64,000 nt of DNA from Cricetomys ansorgei (lineage: Eukaryota > Chordata > Mammalia > Rodentia > Nesomyidae): the NCBI GenBank assembly GCA_026225945.1, contig JAMJFZ010000239.1:31882501-31946500 (forward strand), read 5' to 3'. Shown here piece by piece: positions 48,380 through 58,900 of the stretch. The notes beneath the pieces are model-generated. The model had not been told where the DNA came from. It saw only the letters and a list, made by a program, of their open reading frames with translations, and did no database searches. Every line of letters begins with the position of its first letter. Within the stretch, counting starts at the first letter, position 1. Made by a program: the position numbers and the translations under genes.

Positions 48380-49130
48380 TTTTTGTGCTGTGTGTGTGCT
48401 GTGTTGTGTGTGTGGTTTATGTACTTGTTAATGTAGGTGTGTGCACATGTGTGTGCAAGTATGCATGCCGGTTTGCACATGCACATATGAAGCCAGAGGT
48501 AGACATCAGGTGTCTTTCCTTCATAGCCTTTCGCTATTTTTAAGGTTTAAAAAATTGTGTGTGTGTGTGTGTGTGTGATTGTGTGTGTGTGATTGTGTAT
48601 GTGTATGATTGTGTGTGTGTGATTGTGTGTGTGTGTGATTGTGTGTGTGTGTGATTGTGTATGTGTGTGATTGTGTGTGTGTGTGATTGTGTATGTGTAT
48701 GATTGTGTGTGTGTGTGATTGTGTGTGTGTGTGATTGTGTGTGTGTGACTGTGTATGTGTGTGATTGTGTGTGTGTGTGATTGTGTGTGTGTGTGATTGT
48801 GTGTGTGTGTGATTGTGTATGTGTGTGATTGTGTGTGTGTGTGAGTCTAGTAGGTGCACTTTAAGGCTAAGCAATGTCCTCCATGTTTATTTTTTGAGAT
48901 AGAGCTCTTGTTGAACCTGAAGTTCATTGATCGAGCTAGGCTGACCAGCCAAGGGGCTTCAGAGATCTGCCTTTCTCTGTCTTGTCTCCCTTCTTCCTCT
49001 GGCCCCACTCAGCACTAGGGTTATGAACAAATACCCTAAATCTTGGATTTTTTTTTCTTTCTGGTTCTGGGGATATGATCTCAGGTCCTCAAGCTTGCAT
49101 GCAGGTGTTTGAATGACTTCAGTCACCCCA
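48380..49130 (-). mobile_element. B4-type SINE enlarged by an internal GT/ATT minisatellite
   Basis: The left part ('gccagaggtagacatcaggt', 'gtctttccttcatagccttt') and the right part ('ttttttgagatagagctctt', 'cctgaagttcattgatcgag', 'ggttctggggatatgatctc', 'aggtcctcaagcttgcatgc') are consecutive B4 antisense sequence. The GT/ATT array at 48555-48843 stands between them. Confidence 0.5.
48555..48843. repeat. GT/ATT minisatellite, ~290 bp
   Basis: About twenty repeats of a 12-16 base unit of the form (GT)4-6 GATT, some with GTAT substitutions. The Thr-His-Asn type frame across it is a by-product of the repeat. Confidence 0.95.
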
Positions 49131-49134
49131 CCGG

Positions 49135-50629
49135 TGTCCCACATTTATATATTCTTGACACCATACTCTTTCTATTATTTGTTAAAGTTTCAACTTTAAA
49201 AATGGAGATCTAGGCCCAATTGCAATGTAATATTGTGTATTTTATCTACCTTGAGAGCACAGAAAGTGAAGCTTTGACAGATGAGAGTGGAGTTGAAGTG
49301 ACAATGCTAACATGTTGACAGCCAGATCTTTTATAGTGGAGGTCAAGGAGCGCTGGTTGTCTTTATTAGGGCAGAGAGTAGATACTTAACTTTGTTGTCT
49401 AAAACTGCAAATGTATCTGACGGAAGGAGCGTGAATGCGGATGTAAGGAAACAGGGAAGGAGAAGTGAGACATGACAGGCGAGATCGGCCTTCCAGTATC
49501 ACAGGAGCTGTAAAACCACAGACCGCAAATAGCAATGAGCATCAGTGAGAACGTTAAGAGACTATCGAATCACACTGTAGAATCTACTAAGAGACATTGT
49601 GAAAGGTGGTCCCTGAGAAACCAGCTACGTGCCCTTCTGTTTTTCAACCGCATTGCATATCTTATTTTGACGATGAAAAATTAAATATGGTATATGATAT
49701 CATAAACTACAGGATCTGATTAGAATTCATGAATCAGAATAATTGGGGATAATGATTCAATTGTGAAACGTTATTTGGGTTATTAAGGGATGCGATGGAT
49801 CGCCTCCAGTAGTGGAGGCGCCACTTGAATTTAATGGAAGCAGAACTACCTCAGTATTCTTAAAGCATCTCTGAAGTCAGAATTTAAATTACCAGATTTA
49901 AAGCTTTAAAAATATGATCATAAATAGCTTATTTACAAACTGGAGCTAATAAACATGCTGTCGTTATGTTTGAGTCTATAAACACAAGGTTTCTATGGAT
50001 ATAAAACTTAAGAGTTTGAATTGTGTCCTAAAGAACCACACAGGCCGTTATCAGGTGAAAAGCACTGACTTCTTAGCATGCATGAGGTTTGCATTCAGTG
50101 TTCCGCCTTGAGAGATTGCGATCCCCTCTGTAAGATGACTTTTTCTAGCCACTGATATTAGTGCAGACACAGCTCTAAACACCATTAGATTGGCTGTATT
50201 TTGTGTACAGACCTTTTCGAGAAAGTGGAAGAGAATAATAGGGTGTAATGGGATGCACCACTTAACTGCATCGAGAAGTGAGTACTAAAAGCAAGGGAAG
50301 AGGCATTAAAAACAAACAAAGTCAGTACAAAGCTCAAAACAGCATTCAGAAACCAGTTAGTTTCCCACCAAACCTGGAAACACACTGGAGAGCTAGGAAC
50401 AGGAGCAGTTCAACAAGGCCATGACTAGTGACAAATCTCCCTAATGCTGATGACTCCTGAACTCAGGTTTCTAACTCGAACAATTCTTCTGTATTCTAGA
50501 CACACTGGCCAAGCTGCCCGTGCTAAGTCTGCAGCAGCGGTGCGTTCCACTGCACTACAGAGGGCTCTGAGTCTTCAAGCCCGTGCTGTGAGTCCTGAGC
50601 ACTGATCCACACTTCCCATCCCTATGTTC
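49135..50629. other. Flanking stretch, unique-looking, with a perfect hairpin
   Basis: No repeat or exon recognised. The 20-bp inverted repeat cgcctcca-gtag-tggaggcg at 49801-49820 has 8-base arms and a 4-base loop. Confidence 0.5.
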
Positions 50630-50970
50630 TCTTACACATGCTCTGCCCTCTGCACGCTCTCTCTCTCTCCTGTTGCAGTCCCGGAGACTACCTGACAAAT
50701 GCTCTTCCACTTACAAGATCCGGCATCACATGGCTGTGTAAAGATTAGCCAGACCTTTGGGGAGCTCCACAAACAGCTCTCCACGTTCTGCTGGGAGGCA
50801 GTTTCTCCCTGCACCTGCCAAGTCACGGGGATTAATGTCGCCCCCTACTGGATTATAAACTCCCTGAAGGAACAATCTCAACTTCAACTGCCACTTGCCC
50901 TCTCATTGTCTTAGTTCCAGGGATCTGCTATGTGCTACAAAAACGTTCGCGGAACAAGTAGGTGGGTTGA
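50630..50970 (+). mobile_element. Possible L2 fragment
   Basis: 'tggattataaactccctgaa' and the end 'gcggaacaagtaggtgggtt' resemble the L2 3' region ('actgtaagctcc', 'gttgaatgaatg'). Weak. Confidence 0.35.
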
Positions 50971-51010
50971 ATAGTAGATATCAAGGGATTTTGACTAAGT
51001 ATAAGTGAGC

Positions 51011-51013
<3 letters not shown>

Positions 51014-51059
<46 letters not shown>

Positions 51060-51420
51060 ATATGTTAATATCAAATTATAATATATGTATTATGCATACA
51101 TATATGCATAATGCATAGATTATATGTAATCTAATATATTATATTATTATATTATATAATATATAATTCGTATCATATATTAATATATTCCTACTTTATA
51201 TTATGTAATTTATAATATATTATATATTATATATAATATATTATATACTATATATTATATTACAATATATAATACATGATTTATATTACATCATATAACA
51301 TATAAATATGCATGACATTTATATACTGTATAAGTTATACAGTACACAATATAATTATTATAATATAATATTATATAATATGTATTACATGCACACACAC
51401 ACACACACATACACACACAT
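51014..51420. repeat. (AT)n, AT-rich palindromic tract and (CA)n
   Basis: About 21 AT units (51014-51056), then about 330 bases almost wholly of A/T with many tata/ata palindromic words, ending in a CA run from 51391. Confidence 0.92.
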
Positions 51421-51599
51421 GTTTATTTTTATGACTGCCCAATAAACATTAGGAAAGACTCTCCAGTTTTCAAGTTGTTGAGGGTGTAGGAAAGACAAAC
51501 AATTCAGAATGTTAAAGAAGAGAATGAAAACTCCCCCTGCTTGCCAGGATGAATGGGACCTTGTGGCATAAAATATTAACACTGTTATTAGAAGCAATT

Positions 51600-51960
51600 A
51601 TAAAGAGTCATAACATACTGTTTGACTCCTCCAAACCCCCACATCTGGGATTTTATCTGACATTCCCTCAACGAAGAGATAAATACACAAGTTTGTTGGT
51701 TACAGAATTATTGTAGCATCATTGCTTCCTGAACACACAAACAGAACACTCTTAGAAATCTAACTGCTCATCAGTGGAGAAATCAAGTTATAAAATTATG
51801 ACATTTCCATAGGATGGAAAATACAGAGTGATGCAGATCTGTGTATTGTCTTCTGTAATGAGCCAGAAAAGCAAGTTGCAAAGTGGTGCCTGTCATCAAA
51901 CACAAATTAAAAAAAAATATGTATGCATATGTTACTGTAAAAACAAAAGAAATATAGAAA
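51600..51960 (+). mobile_element. L1M/HAL1-like 3' fragment
   Basis: 'ggttacagaattattgtagc', 'gctcatcagtggagaaatca' and 'gagccagaaaagcaagttgc' follow the sense strand of the old L1 end region. Confidence 0.42.
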
Positions 51961-52069
51961 GATAAAACTGTTCAAGAAAAAGAAGAGAAGATGGAGTTAG
52001 TCTTAAAAATTTCTGAGTTATTTGAACTTCCAGATAAACAACCACTTAGTATGTGGTAAAATGCAGAAA

Positions 52070-52500
52070 ACCTAAGGGACGCCTGTCTACCTATTGCTCA
52101 GATATATCATATGTCAATATTTTGACATATTTGTTCCAACTCTCTGTCTTTTTTCAAAAGGAATAAATTGTCATAGAGAGAGCTAAAGTCACTTCACCCA
52201 CCTTCCTGCTCCCACACATCCTCCCACTCCTCCCAGAGGTGAGGGCTGCCTTAATGTCAGATGCATCCTTCCATGTATGGTTTTATAATCTGCCTGTGCA
52301 GTCGTACACATTCATAGACAGCCCAGGTCTCTTGGCTGAAGCTTATGTGATTGCTATGACTTTGCTTACATCCTGCTGCTTGCTTTTCTATATTCAGCAT
52401 TCCTTTCGAACACTATACATGCCAATGTACTCAGTTCATTCTAAATGCCTACGGTGTTCTCTTGTATGACTTCATGATGATTTATTTATTCTGAAATTGA
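52070..52500 (-). mobile_element. L1M fragment, antisense
   Basis: 'catatgtcaatattttgaca', then 'cccagaggtgagggctgcct' and 'gcattcctttcgaacactat' and 'gtactcagttcattctaaat', in the order seen in antisense old L1. Confidence 0.45.
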
Positions 52501-52541
52501 AGGAGACAAACAATGCAATGGTCATTGCTGTCTGCATCTTC

Positions 52542-52794
52542 GTGTGTGTGTGTGTTTGTGTGAGTGTATGTGTTTGTATGTATATGTGTATGTATATGTG
52601 TGTTTGTGTGTGTGTATGTGTGTATGTTTGTGTGTGTGAGAGTGTGTATGTGTGGGTTTGTGATTGTGTATGCATGTGTATATGATTGTGTGTTTGTGAG
52701 TGCATGTGTGTATACACGTCTGTATTTGTGTGTGTATACGTGTGTGTGTGTATGTGTGTGTGGTTTTTTTTTTTGTGTGTGTGTGTGTATGTAG
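52542..52794. repeat. TG-rich compound microsatellite
   Basis: (TG)n mixed with TGTA, TGTT and TGAG units, plus a T9 run near 52764-52774. The Cys/Val frames across it are not genes. Confidence 0.93.
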
Positions 52795-52959
52795 GACTTT
52801 GTCCAGAGCTTGGTGTGGGATGCAGAGTATTATTTCTGGATCACATTTTATCAATAGCCATTTAACCCTTGGATGATTTAATGTCATAGTTCTGTTACTC
52901 TTCTGGTAATCATTCTTGTATTTTAACATGAATGTTTAGCTTTAAAAATCTAATTGATT

Positions 52960-53131
52960 GTCAGGCAGTGGTGGTACACACCTTTAATCCCAACACTCAG
53001 AAAGCAGAGGCAGGCAGATGTCTGTGTGTTCGAGCCCAGCCTGGTCTACAGTGTGAGTTCCAGGACTGCTAGAGTTACAAGAGAAGCCATGTCTCAAAGA
53101 AAAGACGATAAAAACCAACCAAACAAAAAAG
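52960..53131 (+). mobile_element. B1 SINE
   Basis: 'ctttaatcccaacactcaga', 'gcccagcctggtctacagtg' and 'ccaggactgctagagttaca', with an A-rich tail. Confidence 0.9.
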
Positions 53132-53244
53132 ACCAGATAATTAGTTAAACAGACAGTTTTCAACTCAATATCAGGTAGATGGGATTAGAGCAATGGAGAA
53201 AAACAAACAAAAGCCCAAGTTTTTTTAGTATTTTCTGCACGGAG

Positions 53245-53325
53245 ACACGAGCTGTCATCTACTGAGTGACTATTGAATTCCAGACACTGTCCTAAGCACT
53301 TTGCATGGAGACGGAGTCTTCCTCT
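53245..53325 (-). mobile_element. MIR fragment
   Basis: 'ccagacactgtcctaagcac' then 'tttgcatgg' is the antisense MIR 'ggcactgttctaagcgcttt' region. Confidence 0.4.
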
Positions 53326-53401
53326 TTCAGTTTATGCCCCGCCCCGCACCCCCTCTTCCCATCTCATCCTCCAGTTGGCCAATTCCCTTTGCTTCTTTTG
53401 A

Positions 53402-53443
53402 TTGTGAGCCTAGCCTTTAACAGCTGAGCCATCTCTCCAGCCC
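53402..53443 (-). mobile_element. B2/B3 SINE head fragment
   Basis: 'taacagctgagccatctctc' then 'cagccc' is the antisense tRNA-derived head. Only about 40 bases are present. Confidence 0.55.
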
Positions 53444-54845
53444 TCCCTTTGCCTCGTAAGTCTCACTGAACATTCTGTCCTCTGTAAACTTGGCTGGGAG
53501 TGAGAAGACACTTGGTCTTCTGAATGTGCTGGTTCTGTGTCTGTGGATTTAATCAGCCTCAGATTGAAATCATCTGGGGGAAAAAACGCAGCTATACAGA
53601 ACATGAAGAGATATAACCCCTGGTCATCCAATATGGTGACTGTGTAGTTATCATTTACATTGTACTGGACAGAATACGTAAAATTGAGATGATAAAAGTA
53701 TATGGGATAATATTGAAAGGACAAGACCAAAGCAGCTAAACTTTAGTCAGGCTTCTAAGAGCACCAAAACTGTGTAGGCCCAAGTCAGGTGCAAGGTGAC
53801 TCAGAACAGTTTCCAGAACTAGAGTAAGAAAGCTAGTTTCTGGGACAAACAAGATAGGGACCGCCGACTGATGGCCTCGGGCTGGGAGTTTCCCCCACCT
53901 TCCTGGGAGTACATTTATCAGGGTGAATTGAAACTGTGGGGAGCATAGTTATATTGAAGTCCTATCAGGGAGATTAGGTTCCAGAACTTATCAGACATGT
54001 TACATGGGAACAAGTGTGTAAGTCCCTCACCTGGAGTCCATGAAATGGTGGACATGTCGCCTAGCAACGGCAAGGGCCCCACAGCAACCTGTCATCTGGT
54101 AACTAGTGTGGACATCAAGGACCAGCTGACTGAGATTTCCTGAGTGCTCATTGGGCTTCACCGAGGCTCAGTCTCCCCAATCCCTGCTGTTGATATGGCC
54201 TATTTTACTGCGGCCTGCTCCTCCGACTGCTCACCCACCTGGACCTAAGCCTGCTATTCCTGCTCCCAGCCGGTTCCATCTCACCTTGCAGCTGGGCTCA
54301 GCGCTGCATCTTCTCTCTAATCCCTGGCATCTCCACAGCCTGACTGCCTGGGAAGCAGCTTCTTCCCCCGGGGCTGGTTTAGCTTTGCTATCAGCACAGA
54401 CTGCATTGCATTTCTAACAGTTCATATCTGAAACCTGTGAAGGGTACTGTAGTCTTTCTAACTTATATAGAGGCAGATTTGCTGTGTGCTGGGAGATAGA
54501 AGAGTCAGCAGCAGTATTTCAGATTGGAACGAAAAAGCTTGCATTTGCCTTATTTAGCGTACCAATGAAGGCAGGATTGCTTCGCAAATTGGTGTTGAAA
54601 TCATTGCACCTTGTGGATTTATTACTCAATAAATTCTCACATTGTGGAAAGATAGAGATGTGTCCATCCATGTTTTTCTCATAGTGTGCTCATGATATTT
54701 GGTAGATAATGTCTTACAGTGTCTTCTAGTATAGCAGTGTTGTCGACCTATATTGTTAAGTAGGAATTCTGAGTTCCAAAGTTTCTGTGTGGATGGATTG
54801 GAACAAAGTCTACCTTGGACCTATGAAACATTGAGATCGAAAAGT
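53444..54845. other. Flanking stretch, nothing recognised
   Basis: A moderately GC-rich part at 54140-54400 has an open 88-codon frame with no known domain or splice signals that I can link to a gene. Confidence 0.4.
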
Positions 54846-54990
54846 GAAGTATGGTGATACACAGGTGTAATCTCAGTTCTCAGAAGACAGAGGCAAAAAA
54901 GTCACCACAAACCCAAGGCTAGTGTGGCCCACATAGCAAGTACCAGGTCATTCACAGCTACATGTCAAGATTCTATCTCCAAAAAACAGG
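54846..54990 (+). mobile_element. Diverged B1/B4-type SINE
   Basis: 'gtatggtgatacacaggtgt', 'aatctcagttctcagaagac' and 'agaggcaaaaaagtcacc', with an A-rich end after 'ttctatctccaaaaaa'. Confidence 0.55.
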
Positions 54991-55089
54991 AAAAAAAATC
55001 AAGGATGATACTTGACCTCTATTTTATAGTCTATAAAGATATAGCATTTTTATTTTACTGCTTGCTTAGAATCTCTATCATTTGTTTTA

Positions 55090-56090
55090 GTTTATTTAGC
55101 TTTAATTGACACGCTTATACGTGTTTATAGAGTAGTCTGTGATGTTCTGAAACATGTATATGTTATATAATAAGACAGGCTGTTTATAATGTTCAATACC
55201 TTGTATGTTTATGATCTCTGTCAGCTACCTTGTGATCACGGAACAGTATGGTTAGCCATAGACACCACACCGTGCAGTGGAATGTAATTTTAACTTTGTG
55301 TATCCGTCAGTCTCTTCCTGTTCCATCCAGTCCCAGGTAAACTCTCTTACATTCTTTACTTCTGAGAGCTCACCTTCTTTAGAATCTACAGGTTCTTTTC
55401 TGTGTGCACCTGATTTGCTTCACTCAACATCTTCCAGATTTATCCATGTTGCCTCAAATGACAGGACTTCGTTTGTTTGTGACGTAGAACATTAATCCAT
55501 TGTGTGCACACAATACATTTTCTTTATCCATTCATCTATCTGCTCATTCTGTATCTTGGCTACTGTTAATCTCCCTGTAAGAAGTAGCAGAGTGCATATC
55601 TATCTGCATTTAATTTTTTGAGAAAATCCCATTCCATTTTCCACAATGACTATTCTATTTACATCCTTATATATAATGTAAAAGTATTCATTTATTTATT
55701 TATAGCCTTTTTGGATAACAGCCTGTCTAACTGGGAGAAAGTGATTATCTCATTGTGGTTTGGGACTGCTTTTTCCTGATGATCAGTGATACGGAACACT
55801 TTGTATATTCCTCTTGCATTCTCTTTAGAGACATCTATTCAGGTATTGTACTACTTTAAAATAAATCGACTTGGGTTTATTTATGTTAAATTGTATTCCT
55901 TATGCATTCCAAATGGAACCTCTTGTCAGGTGTTCGTTAATATTCTCTTCTATTCTGTAAGTGCCCCTTTGGAGATGAGTTTCTTTGTGATGCATGGGGC
56001 TTATGGTCTGGTGTGGTGTTGCTTGTCTGTTCCTGTTGCATCTTGGATCCAAGCCAACGTCATGGAACATTTCTCTTTGTTTCGTTAGTT
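55090..56090 (-). mobile_element. L1M ORF2 fragment, antisense
   Basis: 'gctttaattgacacgcttat', 'cttcactcaacatcttccag', 'atttatccatgttgcctcaa', 'ttctttatccattcatctat', 'ttatctcattgtggtttggg' and 'tggatccaagccaacgtcat' follow the antisense of old L1. Frames are broken. Confidence 0.6.
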
Positions 56091-58534
56091 CTTTAATGCA
56101 ATTTGAGGGTTTTCTTTTTAATGCAGTGAACAATAATGTCTCTATTCATTCTGCAGGTGGATCTCCAGCTTTCTCCACACATTCATCTGAATTTACATTA
56201 AGATAACATGACTTCATATTCATGTGTTTATTCTCATCTGTTACTTAGATCGTTCCAGACTTTTCCCTTGCTTGTTCATAATGTCTCCAACACTGAGAGA
56301 GCTAGCCTTTACCTTCTGCCATCAGTTGCTTAATTGTCAACTCCAGTCTACATTCACTGAGATTTTAATTTATTGGCTTTCATCAAAAGAGGGTGAAGCT
56401 AAATATTCCTTCCTAAGTGCTGCTATGGACTACACATAGAAATGGAAGTATGCATCAATTTCCTATTTTTAGTGGTAGTTGTAGAATGTTGAGGAAATTT
56501 AAATATTTTCCAAATACTAGTCCAGCATGTGAATGGATTTCATGTAGTTCACAGGCATTGCACACAGGCAGCCATTGATAGGTACAAGTAAAGGCACTCG
56601 CAGGGCAAAGGCATCCTTCAGAAAAGAGTAACATATGATACCTTCATAACTGAGTACATAATGCTGTGTCCAACACTGTCCTGGGCATCAGGAAATATAC
56701 ATGAGAAGGATGCACTTGGGAAATTTAAGGTGTCATAGAGTAGAAGACAAGACGCAACCACAGAACTAGAGAGAGATACAGTTACCACCAGAGTAGAATA
56801 CTTGTGTCAGCAAAATGGAGGGAGAAAGTGTTTTTTTATTAATGAGAACAGGGAAGTCTACCCAGAGTTGGAACTTGTTCTGAGCCTTAAATACAAAAAG
56901 AAATTCAATAGCAGAGAGAGGGAACGACAAACCTGGACCAAGGGGCCACAAGCTAAGGAGAAGAACAGAAAAGCACACACTGCTCTTAGAGAATTCTCAG
57001 TATCCTATAACATTATCCTAATAATATCTTGTTGCCACTTAATGACATTTGTTCTTGGTAAACCTTACACATGAAAGATTGATGGAGACTTGTGCTCTGG
57101 AAATACAGTGATATTCTGAAGGACCTACACTATTTCCAGTGTAGGGTGAATAGTACAGGAGTGAATCACTAACAGAATCCTCAGAGAATCAGCATCTTAA
57201 CACAAGACAGGGATTTTGCCAGAGAAAGCAACGGGATAATTTAGATTGGGGGATCTCTTGGGACTAATGCAATGAGTTACTAGCCCACCAGCTTAACTGC
57301 CATTGGAAAAGATCATATATCTATCATATTATTTCTGAACTTATGATTCTAAATCCTATACAGTCTCCTACAAGATTATATGGAGAAAAGGAATTGTTTA
57401 GTTCTAAAGGTTTAAATAACTGTCTTCAAAATTTTATTCAATCTTGTGTGTTTGGATCTATCAGGCTTTAAATGGATTTTGCCCTTTTTATGAAAATTAC
57501 CTCCCTTTTACTGCAATGACTATGTATGTTCCTTCCTTTTCTGCTGCTTCCTTGTGGCCATCAGCACAAATAGCTTTCCTGTTCTGCTATCCAAATAAAT
57601 GCCCACAAGCATCTTCAAACTGGAACCATACACTGTAAATACTGAGAAGACTTTAAATCATCAATAGCAGTTAAGATTGTTTTGATAATGATACCATAAT
57701 AACTTTACACTCATTTCAAACTATTGGGCTGAAATCTAGAACACAGCAGCGTGGGACTCGCAGCTTTAAAGTAATGAGAGTGCTTAGTTTTCCTGTGTCA
57801 TATGTTGAATGAGAATAAAGAAAATTTAACCCCAAGGCATAGAGTGATTGGACTTAGAACAGAAAATCCTCTCATGAGAAAGGAGCCCAAACAGCAAAAG
57901 TACAGAAACCGAGAGCCTGAAAATACTACGTGTAATTATGTACATCGTAAACAAAATACACACTGGTGATATTATTTTGGGGTTAATGGTTGTGTTTATT
58001 CTAAGCAAGGGCTGATATTGGTGGATCAGTTTAGCTGTGCTAAGACAGCTATGGCTCTTTAAGCCTTATCTGCTCTTGCCTCTGGTAAACACAACATTTA
58101 GTCTTGCTGTAGATGAACTGTGTGTTCGATTGGACCCCTTCAGTCATTTACCATCCCCCTATGCTAGCTTGTTGCATGACTGCTGGGTTAATCTTGAAAC
58201 GCTTCAAGAACCACAACTTAGGTACACAAATCCTCTTCCCAGACAGCTGAGGGTTGCAAGGGCCCACTAGTTTCTCTATTCTTCTCTCATCTGGGAGTGG
58301 CCTGATAATTGATAACTGATGCAAACAAATGGAAGAACAGCTTACTTCCTCCATAAGAAATAAAATCTGTGTTTTCATGCATACTACCTATCACCTGGCA
58401 GGAACTGGCTAAGCCTGAGGACTCGTGTGAAGTCATGTCTTTGCTTGCAGTTCGAGTTAGCCTTGTGGACACACATGTGGAATCACGCCGGAAAGATGCG
58501 CTGAAAAGCTAAAAATGACATAGGTGATACGATG
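56091..58534. other. Flanking stretch, nothing firm recognised
   Basis: A weak L2-like motif near 56670-56740 ('ccaacactgtcctgggcatc'). No exon support. Confidence 0.4.
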
Positions 58535-58900
58535 ATAATCTTCTTTGTTGACTTGACTCCATTTAAAATTACCTAGGAGACACACTTCTCAGTGCATCTA
58601 GAAGGATGTTTCCAGAAATATCTGAGGAGGAAAGACTCATCCTGAATATTAGTGACATAATTCCTTGGGCTAAGATCAAGATCAAAGCAATAGGAAAACA
58701 TGATCAGAGCACCAGAATTCACCTCTTTGTTTCCTGACTGCAAATGCAGTGTGACAGGCTGCCTGCAGTCTTGCCTGCCGCAGCTCATACCTCTCTTGCC
58801 ACCGTACCTTCTCTACCATCCACCCTCATCTGACTATGAGCCAAAATAATCCCTTTCTTCATTAAATTTCTTCTTGTCAGCTATTTGATCATAGCAAAAA
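58535..58900 (+). repeat. Dispersed TTGACTTGACT-type rodent repeat
   Basis: 'ttgttgacttgactccattt', 'taggagacacacttctcagt', 'tgaggaggaaagactcatcc', 'gagccaaaataatccctttc' and 'cttcttgtcagctatttgat' are in the order of the same repeat group as the copy at 39.2 kb. Confidence 0.6.

Noticed and set aside
48521..48874. 117-codon Thr-His-Asn repeat protein
   Set aside because: It is the translation of the GT/ATT minisatellite.
54151..54417. 88-codon Pro/Leu/Ser-rich frame as a possible exon
   Set aside because: No domain, no paired splice sites and no neighbouring exon.
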